Source: Dipetalonema caudispina (taxonomy: Eukaryota; Nematoda; Chromadorea; Rhabditida; Onchocercidae). From it: DNA of 61,480 nucleotides. Shown one piece after another: positions 42,176 through 52,200 of this stretch. Made by a program: the position numbers and the translations under genes. Under the pieces are notes generated by a model, which was given only the letters and a program-made list of their open reading frames with translations, was not told the origin of the DNA and did no database searches. Within the stretch, counting starts at the first letter, position 1, and each line of letters begins with the position of its first letter. Where the stretch lies: positions 1 through 61,480 of the forward strand of contig JABVXV010000355.1 in the NCBI GenBank assembly GCA_013365325.1, in the 5' to 3' direction.

Positions 42176-44377
42176 TTAATCAGAATTATATTCACGAGAT
42201 TTGCGTTCATCATCGCTAAGAGAATGTAAAATGACAGCTACAAGGAAACAGCACAAGATTATAATAAGCCAATAGAGCTTATCCGGATCTTCAAGAAAAC
42301 GTTCCAGATCGGTTGTTGTGTTATTGATGCTACTTCTAAATGTATAATTTCATAATTACAAATGATCATATGTCAGTTTTACTGAGGAATTTTCATTTAA
42401 TCAAATCATTTCAATTAGTTTTTACCCATGGAAACTATAAGAAAATCTGACAAATGAGATGTAATAGCCTAACTTTTATAATTAATCGGTATTTCTTGTT
42501 ACAAATTTGATCAGTTTAATGATTTCCACAAATTTATCATCAAAATATATTAGCTATTAACAGTTTTGCTGATAAGTCAGGCTGTTACAAATTTGAAAAA
42601 AATTAATTTAAAAAATTCAGTAAATTATTATTAACTTGAAATTGTCTTCATCAGCTGTTAATTGTTCTCCTTCCGATTTAAGGGTCACTTTATGAATAGG
42701 CAAATCATTTTTGGTACATTGAAATTCTGGATCTATCATTGCTAAAATTCATTGTTTTTTTCTTTTTTTTTTTTCTGGAAAAAATAAAAATAATAATTTT
42801 AAATGTTGTTAGTTTTGAAATTTTGATGTGTTATAAATACACGCACCAAGCAATTATATTATTGCTTAACCAAATTTTCATCCTGATACATGTGACCTTT
42901 GACTCTGTTAGTAGTTTTATATCTAATAACCGATGAAATTTTCATTATTTGAAAGTACCATCTTATCCTGTTCTATTGTTGAATAAATTTTTGCATCATT
43001 AGGCTTTCATTTGTTCGGATCAAATAATACAAATAATTTGAAACGTCTAGAAGTATTCTATCAGATTAATTACCTTTAAATTTTGTAAATGCATCAGCAA
43101 CTTCTTTGCCAGATTCAGTAGCAATTAATTTCATGAAAAGTTGCATTTTTGGTTGAGGCGCATCTGTCCAGTTTTTTATAGCTATAGGTCGTTGCCACAT
43201 TAAATTTACTTCGTTGCTTCCAAGTTTTTCAATACGACCAGATAACATTGGTTCAGCCTATTAAAGTTTTTTGAAAATAAATGTGATAAATAAGTATAAA
43301 AAAAGGTAAACAAAAAAGTAACGGCATGAAAACAAACAAATAAATGAATTGATAAAAATAACTATGAAAATTGCTAATTAACGAATATATGGGTAAATTA
43401 ATTCTTAGAATTTTATGGTCATATGATTAATAATGTATTGTAGAGGATATAAAAAAAAAAAAAAACAGTCAGTGCCGGAAAAATGATCCGAATTCTAACA
43501 CAAATGTGTGGAATGAATAGGGAGTAATGAAATTCTAATAAATAAGTACTCCTATTACTTAATGATTAAGCAATCGGCTTTAATATTACTTGCTAATAAT
43601 ACCTTAATAGCCGTATCAGTACAATTTAATGTCCATTGCAATTGACGATTACTATTGTTGCATAATAAAAGTTTCACGCGTGCAACATTCGGTTGTCCTT
43701 TTTCTACGGCAAATTTCAGCAAGCTAAAAGGAAACAAAAAATGTGCCAACAGTGATATTTGAATTCTTATTAATTAGAGTTATTGAAATAGGATGATAAT
43801 TTCGATTTGTAAATATTAACATTTGATAGGTTACTTTTGTATTTAACAAATTCATCACATTTCAAAGTTTTGTTACAAATACCACAATTTTTAAACATTT
43901 GAAAAATTGCTTTTTTTTTTTAATTGGTTTCTTAAATTTTTAACAATAAATGAGAAGGTAAAACAACCTTCTGCCAAGTGGTTTTGCGTTTCGCTTAATT
44001 TTAGACTTAGAATGCGGTCGTACTTTGTCAGCGTTACTGAAATTGGTAGAAATTTTTCGACTGGTCAAAAGTTAACATCGATCACTTTTCAAGCATATAT
44101 CAATTTACAGTGATCAAACATATTTTCCATTAATTCACAAATGAGAACTGAGAATCATAGCTTTTTGATTATTTTCAGTACAACCACTTCAGTTGCAATT
44201 GTTAGCTTTCATCTATTTAAAATTAAACTTCAATTTCTTTCTTGTTTCAATTGAATTTCATACTTGTATTGATGAAAAAGTACTGTTGAAATGTCATGAT
44301 TAATCTAGTGGTTAAAATTTGCATATTTAATTCATCTGATACTACCGGAATGCTTACTTCAAAGCCATTGTCGCCAT
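42176..44377 (-). CDS. tail-anchored MSP-domain protein (paralogue B)
   Basis: A 219-residue protein with a divergent major-sperm-protein/VAP-type domain and a C-terminal membrane segment. Exons in coding order: 44358-44377, 43968-44036, 43603-43723, 43074-43257, 42636-42741, 42176-42335 (TAA). All phases match. The N-terminus is MATMALNNADKVRPHS, followed by a Lys/Arg-rich linker. The MSP-like fold runs about 31-155 (KFAVEKGQPNVARVKLLL, NNSNRQLQW, SGRIEKLG, then KMQLFMKLIATESGK). A hydrophobic segment at about 189-205 (LYWLIIILCCFLVAVILH) leaves a 13-residue charged tail, which suggests a tail-anchored ER or other membrane protein facing the cytosol. The VAP consensus KVKTTAP is not present, so binding of FFAT motifs is doubtful. 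An AG ten bases before the ATG (TTTTTAG ending at 44388 on the minus strand) looks like a spliced-leader acceptor. Its function is unknown. It is a tandem paralogue of the gene at 46681-48428. Confidence 0.85.
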
Positions 44378-44820
44378 TTTTTAAGCCCTAAAAATGGTGA
44401 ACAACCTTTCTCCCACCTTTTTAGTAAATAATAATAACCACAGATGAAACAATTATTCATTTTATAAGTACATTTTATAAATACACTATGATAATTATCT
44501 CATGTAACATATTTCCGATTATAAATGTAAAAGTTATCCGATCATTTACTAATAACCCATTTATTTATTCTTCATGTACGTATAAATCAATTCATTTATT
44601 CATTCATATATTTTGCTGATAAATTTCACCTTTTTATCTAATACTAATAGAAAAACTATTTTCTATTGTAATGTAATACCATCTATGAAAATAAAAGAAG
44701 GAATTACTTCATTATTTCAAAAAATATAAAAAAATCTGAAAAAATATAAGTTTGCTTGAATTTGTGATTTAATGGCTCATTGAAAAAAATTTTATGGAAA
44801 CATTATTCTTTATTATCCTG

Positions 44821-44821
44821 A

Positions 44822-44865
<44 letters not shown>

Positions 44866-44876
44866 TACATACATAT
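44821..44876. repeat. (CA)n then (CATA)n microsatellite
   Basis: About 18 CA units followed by three or four CATA units. Confidence 0.95.
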
Positions 44877-45387
44877 ACACGCTTCCTGCTCATTTATTTA
44901 TACAGGAAAACCGGAAAACTGCTCATTAGCTTAGAGTATTAATATGCGTTAATTTTTTGAAATCATTTATAAAAAATATTACCTTCTGGTTTCAAATAAA
45001 TCGCAGATGAAATTTTGGGAACATTGTTTCAAATTTACCTAAGTAAGTGATTATTCCATCGCTTGTTTGGGCTAATGTTTAGCATAAGCAGAAATTGTGA
45101 TAGTGGCCAAGAAGATCACAACTGATAAGTGTTACTTCTATTTTTGGAAAAAGACTTCAAAATTTTACATAATGACACATACAATGATAATTCTTGGAAT
45201 TTATACAAATTTCTCGATGCAAATGGTCTATTTAGGACGATGAATTGTTGACATGCATTCATTAACCATCAGAACTTCTCTTTCACATTAATTTTTTGAA
45301 AAATTTGGAAAATTAAATTTATTAAAATGTTCAACAAATTGCTAAAGCTATGCAAGACGAAATCGATTTATTAAAAAATTGATTCTG

Positions 45388-45417
45388 TCGCGAAAGTTAT
45401 TCGAATAACTTTCGCGA
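45388..45417. repeat. perfect 30-bp palindrome
   Basis: The 15-base half TCGCGAAAGTTATTC is followed at once by its exact reverse complement, with no spacer. GC-containing ends (TCGCGA) are unusual in this AT-rich sequence. It could form a cruciform or bind a dimeric factor. No open frame surrounds it. Confidence 0.9.
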
Positions 45418-45544
45418 AGGATGGAATAATACATTTCTTGTAATTAGAGTAATTAATGTTTCGTTTAGTAATGAACCAATTTATTTCATTATTAACATAA
45501 ATCATTTAACTTATACACATCCTTGTCTAAGATGTGATATCAAC

Positions 45545-45720
45545 ACAATACGTCTTTGTTGTCTGTGGTTAAGATATGCTTAAATCATATTCGACAGCAA
45601 CACACTGTCCTTCGTTCATATCCTTAAAATAAGATTGCAACATCGTATCCTTTGTTTCATATGCTTAAGCTAGGATTGTAACACATTATCCTTTGTGTCA
45701 TATGCTTATGACAGAGTTAC
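45545..45720. repeat. degenerate tandem repeat, about 50-bp unit
   Basis: Three related units contain CCTT(T/C)GTTTCATATGCTTA-like sequence followed by a GATTG(C/T)AACA motif. They sit directly before a dispersed repeat copy and may be part of the same element. Confidence 0.6.
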
Positions 45721-45760
45721 AACAAAGCTTCATCAAGACCACTCCCACTACCTTATTCAT

Positions 45761-45963
45761 CTACTTACCGATCTACCTTCCGACAGGAGACATTCAAATT
45801 GGGTTGAATCCGATCGGACGCTATTGGATCGATTCTCTCAAATTCAATTTACCTGTTATCCTGGCTGTATTCTGCTATTAATAATATATTTCTGAATAAA
45901 ATTACTAGTTCGATTCTTTGTACCAACACAAATCAGAAATCAGGCAGAAATCAAATCAACTTT
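45761..45963 (+). mobile_element. dispersed repeat copy 1 (possible short non-autonomous element)
   Basis: This stretch of about 200 bp matches, in reverse orientation, 51605-51803. Shared blocks in order are CTACTTACCGA, GTTGAATCCGATC, CTCTCAAATTCAAT, CTGTTATCCTG, TAATATATTTCTGAATAAAA, GTTCGATTCT and CACAAATCAG. Over the 44 bases ending GTAC the copies agree at 41 by eye. GTTCGATTCT resembles a polymerase III B box, which would suit a tRNA-derived SINE, but no A box was recognised. There is no coding capacity. Confidence 0.75.
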
Positions 45964-46463
45964 CACTACAGATTCAAATGTACAGGAGTACAGATGTCAG
46001 AATAGTTCACGTACGTAATTATCAGTGTATGCGTACCATTATTCGCTACCATTAAATCATACTGCATTCATTAAAAATGATTTACGTTTTTCAGCTATTT
46101 GAATTTTTGAAAAACTTTTCATATCATTAATCACATAAGCATATGGAAATCTTATCTATATGAAAATCTTTATCGTACTAAGTACAAAATCTAAATTTTG
46201 GACCATAATGTGGCTTTACTCATTTTTCCTTTTAATTTAAGGCAGTAATACCACGAAGTACATTAATCAGTTCATTTGACAGATATTAGGCATTTTAGTT
46301 ATAATCAGAAGTCTATAATAGTAGTCATGGTAGAAGCATTTGAATTACTCTTAGAGAATCTTCAAGAGTAAAGCAGTCAGTAAACAAAGTGACAGGATAA
46401 GAATCGAATAAATTCTTTGTGAATCATCCAGAAAATCTTTGCTTTCCATTTTTGTTTTCATTT

Positions 46464-46486
46464 TCAGATTAGTATCACTTTTTCTC
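46464..46486 (-). other. possible alternative last exon of the MSP-domain gene at 46681-48428
   Basis: The last listed exon of that gene contains a good internal donor (TTAC|GTAAGG). An acceptor TTTTTACAG lies 210 bases further on. Joining them keeps phase and ends REKVILI then TGA, instead of the unspliced RKEKPK then TAA. Either or both forms may exist. Confidence 0.35.
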
Positions 46487-46680
46487 CTGTAAAAATATCA
46501 CTGAGAAATTTAAGCTAACTGTAAACTTATTTACACTACTTTTCTCATGTATTACATGAACGTACGTCGTATTTCTTTTATCCATACGAACAGCCTATAT
46601 AAAAGAACGAAAAAACTATAAGTAAAATTAAATGGGAATCATTAACATAATGTATTGGAAAAAAAAAATAAATAAATTAT

Positions 46681-48428
46681 TTACTTTGGTTTTTCCTTAC
46701 GTAATATCATAGTAGCAGGTCCCGAGTTCAAAACTATTTTATGAATTGGTGGTTTTTCAGCTTTACATACCGTATTTGGATCAATAGTTGCTGCAACAAT
46801 TATTAGTCTAAAAATAATTCTTCATCCATTCCTGATCATGCATTACTTTTTGAATGTTGATAGAAGATTAATTCAATTGCACTTTAGCAATATATAATTG
46901 ACATTTAACCTAGAAAAGAGCAAACATAATTGCATAAATACCTTGAAATTTGTTAGTTGCTATCGCAATAATTTTTCCAGTTTCGCTTGATATTAATTTA
47001 ATTTCTAGCATCATTTTCAATGGAGGTATTTCATGCCAAGAATTGTAATCTTTCGGACGATGCCAAATTAGAGTACATTCTTCGCTGTCATATGCCTTGA
47101 CTAGACCGGATGTTTTTGGAATTGCCTAATTAGATAAAAATTTCAATTCATTACAAATTTCATTTTCAAATAGGAATTTGTTTCGTGAAAAAAAAAATAC
47201 GTGTAAACGTGGTATCAGAATGCTAAACGTTCGCATGTGATGATATATATATATATATATATGTACGCTTATTAATAAAATATTGAATGTAATATATATG
47301 TTGTCTAATTATGCATCTAGGATTACATATATGTGTTTGATATTAAAACTACAATTATGATTTCACGTAAACTCAATAAAGTTCAACGTTATGATAATTT
47401 TTACGATCAATTCAGTAGCATTATTGCGGATGTAATATCATCAAAAATGTAATCGTAACGTAAGGAAGATATTAATTTTCATCAAATAACGTTATATTAG
47501 CACGAATAAAAACATGATGCTATTATACATGTTGATGATGCAAGAGGATAACAAATTAACAAAGGTAATTTAATATTTAAAGAAATGAATAAAATTTTTT
47601 TTTTTTTCTCTAACTTCCAATATTTCTTTACCTGAATATTTTCGTTAATACCTTTGAGAATCCATTCTATTAATCGTTTACTGTTGTTATGAAGTGAAAG
47701 TTTGACTCGTGCAATATCCGGATGTGCTTCTTCACGTGCAAATTTTACAGAACTGTTTGGGTGAAAAAAAAAAAAAAAAAACTATGAAATTTTGAATTTT
47801 TTTTTTTTTTTTTGCCAGAATCTTACAATTGAAATATCTATTTATGAAATATAGTGATAATTTTTATAAGTTCAGATGATGTATATTTTTATTATATTAT
47901 ATAAAATTGTTAAATATGATAATACAATTAAAATTTCATTACCATTAATATATATCCTCAAATATTAGCCATCTATTTCTCTATTTTGTTATTATCATCA
48001 AACTATACAATATTATCCTCTATAGCTTACCTGTATTCTCCTCTTTCCAATTTCGCATTTATATCATCTTTTGGTATAGATGTAGCTTCGACATTATAAC
48101 TGTATGTCGTATCGGAAGTATTAGACTGATAACTATGATCCAATGAAGCAGTTCTAAAATTTGCAATATTTTTACTGAATATCAAAATATACTCCTTCTT
48201 TTTTTCTTTTGCATGTGTAAATAAAATTATTCATTTGTTTGTTTATATATTTAATAATTTGGTAATTTATTAAGTAGTAAAAAATTTGAAACAACACGAA
48301 TATATTGTTTAGTATTTTATGTAATTTTGATATAATTATAAGTTTAATCGATACTAAGAATGGAATATCTAATAATGGAAGGAATATGAATTTAATGATA
48401 AGACTAACTTAAGTGAAGAAACAGCCAT
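46681..48428 (-). CDS. MSP-domain protein without membrane anchor (paralogue A)
   Basis: A 185-residue protein with the same divergent MSP-type domain as its downstream neighbour. Exons in coding order: 48409-48428, 48031-48153, 47632-47752, 46942-47125, 46681-46790 (TAA). All joins keep frame. The first coding exon (20 nt, MAVSSL), third (121 nt) and fourth (184 nt) have exactly the same lengths and phases as in the neighbour, which shows tandem duplication. The N-terminal linker is Ser/Thr/Tyr-rich (SLDHSYQSNTSDTTYSYN) rather than basic. The domain includes KFAREEAHPDIARVKLSL, HNNSKRLIEW, TSGLVKAYDSEECTLIWHRP and KLISSETGK. By-eye identity to the neighbour is 18/40 in exon 3 and 25/61 in exon 4. 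The anchor exon present in the neighbour was not found here, so this form is probably soluble. Its function is unknown; MSP-fold proteins in nematodes include sperm cytoskeletal, secreted and VAP-like members. The last exon has an alternative ending at 46464-46486. Confidence 0.82.
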
Positions 48429-49218
48429 AAATATTTATCAAATAACAATGAAACAATGAGCTAATCGTATATTTCAATATAATTTATATCTATTCAATCT
48501 AATTTGCATAATAATAAATTAGTATTATTTTATATTCCATGTAGACATTGCTTTTCTTTTTCTTTTTAACATTTATAAAAAAGAAAAAAAAAAACAATAC
48601 AATTTGAAAACTAATTTGTAACTATCAGAATTACCATATGTTAAACAGGTCAAGGTTCAAATCAATTCTAACAATTGATAATTGCAAAATAATCTTCATT
48701 CCTGATAACTATATTATCAATAGTGGGAAGTAATAGCTTTATATCATCTTTTTGTATATTTATCCAGAGTACTGTAATTTATTCCGATATGTTTACCGGA
48801 TTACTTCGATTTATTCCTGAAAATATTTCACCAATACTATCAGGAAATACGCAAGATGAAACACATATGGGATAAGGAAGATTTTATTAAGTCCATATAC
48901 GATTTATGTCAAGTATGGAAGACTTTACCAACATTTCCGGATATGAATCAATACAGGGAAAGTAATGTGGAACCGAAGTAACCCAACCAATATGACATCG
49001 TATTCCAGTATGGCCGGAACCAACGTGACATCGTGTTCCGGTATGGCCTAATAGTTATTTGAGAAAAAGCGACGCGGCCAACAGAAATATTTTTCAGTAT
49101 GTGATTGCTTTCTTTACTGTGTAAATTTGTGATTATGTAAATTCTTGGTGTTGTTTTATTATCATTTCATATATTTTCAGGAAAATATTGCTAAGAAACA
49201 TTGACAGTACCAAACGTA
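48429..49218. promoter_or_regulatory. shared upstream region of divergent MSP-domain and NOC2 genes
   Basis: The 790 bases lie between start codons on opposite strands, so they probably carry both promoters. No core promoter element was recognised. A 33-bp tandem duplication lies at 48985-49050. On the plus side an acceptor TATATTTTCAG ends at 49180, 38 bases before the NOC2 ATG, and may be the spliced-leader or 5' UTR splice site. Confidence 0.55.
48985..49050. repeat. 33-bp tandem duplication upstream of NOC2
   Basis: Two copies (48985-49017 and 49018-49050) begin AACCAA(T/C)(A/G)TGACATCG, continue T(A/G)TTCC(A/G)GTATGGCC, and differ at a few positions. They are relatively GC-rich for this window. 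Confidence 0.88.
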
Positions 49219-52200
49219 ATGACTAACGTGAGTGATATCGCTCAAAGCAATGTGAAAGCGCAAAAGAGGCAAAGAAACGCTACGCTTCAGATACGCTCAA
49301 AACGGAGGAAGAAGTTAGAAAATGAAGAAATAGACGAGAAATTAACCTTTGATGGTAAATTTGTTACATTATTTCAATTATTACTCTATATTGATTATCA
49401 TAGTTATTGTTTATCATTATTATCATAAATATACCATTTGTATATCTTATCACATTGATACTTTAATTTTTTAAGAATCATAAGAAACCATCCTTTCAAG
49501 AGCTATCCTTTGAGAAACTTCAATTTATTATTACCCAAAATAATACTATCATTTATGACTACAGTTTCATTTTGTGAAATTAATTTTCGTCACTATTTTT
49601 TCACCTTACTTTTGAATTATTTTTTGCAGATACAGAAGATTTAACGCTATCGAGTCATAAAAGACAACTAGTTGAACTTGCTGAAAAAGATCCGGAATTT
49701 TACAAATTCCTTCAAGAACAGGAATCCGACTTACTACACTTTGATGAATCAGATTCTGATGTAGAAGAAGGTAGACTCTTTTGCAGATTATTTCGAGCGT
49801 TTATTTTTCCTAATAGTTTTGTAGAATATTATCCTCTGAAGTCATTGTAACATGCATTCCAGATATATGGTGGTGTGTATGAGTTTTTTAATAGAACTTT
49901 ATTAGATTCCAATTTTTAGTGCCCATTTTCAAATTACTAGTGATGATTTAAACCTGATTTTTTGTTAAACAAAGTCATTTTAAAGAAGAACATATGATTC
50001 TGACCGAAAAAAAGTGAAAAATAACAAATTATTGATGTTTTTGTAGTTCCGTATCATGAAGAAACTGAGAGCGAAGGTGAAAGATCCGGAGTGGACGAAA
50101 GTGTAAGGAGGGAATTAACGGGACGGAAAGTAATCGATCTGGATTTTGTAACCAATTTGCAAAGTTCACTTCTGCAAAAGGTCCTTTTTTAAATGCATAA
50201 TTTGTTTCCACCAATTACGTTCATGACTGCGTGAGAAAGAATTGCAAACAGACCAATCTTTTTTTCAATTTTTTTTGATGCTTAAAAAATTAAGCGGCGA
50301 TCGTATATTTAGTATAATGCATTTGCGTAATTGTTTTTCGGCCTAGATTAGACGTATTACTGGATTCTGTTCAGTTGTTAGAAGATGTCTGTTTAAAAAA
50401 CCAATGTATTACATAATTTCCTGTGAATGATTTTGCATTTTTTTAAAGGATCGACTGGAACTTACAGTGATTCATCAAATGGTTTCTGCATTTACGGCAT
50501 GTGTGGCACGAGTTGGTGCCGATATCGAACCACCAAGCTATGTGATTAATGATAGCGATGTGTTTGAAAGCGTTGTACGATTATGCTTCACTTATCTTGG
50601 CAAATCTCTGCTTGCATTAATAGACCATATCAAGATCGAAGCTGATGATGAACCAAATCCAAAGTTCGAAAAAGTTGCGAAGTATAAGAAAAAGCAATAC
50701 CGATCTTGGAAAAAACACGGGAACTTAATAAAAAGCTATCTTCATGCCCTGTTACTGGTAATTCATTTTTACTACTTAAAATGGGAGAGTCAATAGCACT
50801 GCTGATGCCATTTGCAACATGTTGCAAATTTATTACTACTATGTGGTTGTAATACCAGTATACGGCGCAACTATGACAATCGCACCGATGCCTTTACACA
50901 TTAGCGTCATATTCTTATAGTAGCAATAATAGATTTAGTGACAAGGAGTTACCTCACATTTTTAGCGTAAGTTTCTCTGACAAATCTTCCTCTCTGTCGT
51001 CGAGGTTACAGATGAAACATACCACGGTGTATCAAAATGAGATGTGATTTAACACCCCTGTGACTACTGTACTGTATGCAAACGACAATGGAAGTGTAGA
51101 TGACAGATCTAACATGGATCATGGATCTGTGCGAATCAGCTTTGTAAAATCACAGCTTTGTATTTTGTAAATTACAGTTCTTAAACGAAATCCAGACACC
51201 AAGTGTCACAGTATGTACATTGCATGCAGTTAGAGATTTGCTCGAATTATACATTCATTTCCCGAAACTCATTCGAAGTCTTACAAAGGTCAGTTGGAGT
51301 TTGTCAAATTTTATGTTCAGAAGACCTTAGGATTCGGTTATCTATGTAATTTTTAAGGTTTGATTTGACATACTCTACTCTTCACTCTTGTTTATATACT
51401 TTTCACTTTTTTTCCAGTTCTGTTTGAAAATTGATATTTTAATTAATAGGACTGACTGATTTTCAGGCAGTGATAAAAATTTGGAGCCGCCGCACAGACG
51501 AATGTCGTTGTGCAGCTTTCTTAGTCCTGTCGAAACTAATCAGGATACATAAAAGTAGTTTTCCTGCAGTAATAAAGGTTAGAGATTTTTAATTGATTTG
51601 TAGTGGAAGTTGGTTGATTTTCTGGCTGATGACTGATTTGTGGTAGTACAGAGAATCGAACCAGTAATTTTATTCAGAAATATATTATCAACAGTAGAAT
51701 AGCGTCAGGATAACAGACAATGATTGAATTTGAGAGAGCTTGATCGGATAGCTTTTGATCGGATTCAACTCAAAGTTGGGTGTGTTGGTAGGTCGGTAAG
51801 TAGGTAGGTAGGTAGGTAGGTAGGTAGGTAATTAATGGAATTTTTGGGGTATTTAAATTGTTATAAAATGAGCGTAATGTGATAGAATACGAGTGATAAC
51901 AAGATATTTGTGAGAAGGAAACAATTTTACAAAAGGAATATGGTGATTAATGAATGTATGATGGGAACGAATACATAATTAAAATTAAGCATTAGATAAA
52001 ATTAATTTGATAAAATTGGAATGAGAACGGAAATGTTTAGATAACATTTTTAGATTAGTATGGGAATAAGCAAGCGCTGAGAAATAAATCCTCAGACAAT
52101 AAATCATTGATAATTTTTACAATTTATTAACCATTTGATTATATGACATAATCCTTTATAATAATTGGTTTAGTTAGGAATGAATTTTGGGTTTCCCAAC

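Larger units (their letters stand above)
44378..46680. other. 2.3 kb intergenic region between the two MSP-domain genes
   Basis: No clear gene. It holds a (CA)n tract, a perfect 30-bp palindrome (45388-45417), imperfect tandem repeats at about 45545-45720 (units containing CCTTTGTTTCATATGCTTA), one copy of a dispersed repeat (45761-45963), and an optional last exon of the upstream MSP gene (46464-46486). Confidence 0.6.

Noticed and set aside
42176..48428. Both MSP domains as one two-domain protein
   Set aside because: Each has its own ATG exon of matching 20-nt length and its own stop, and 2.3 kb of repeat-bearing DNA lies between them.
49201..49218. TTG start extending NOC2 by six codons
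   Set aside because: Nuclear genes of nematodes start at ATG; ATG 49219 is in frame and follows an acceptor-like site.
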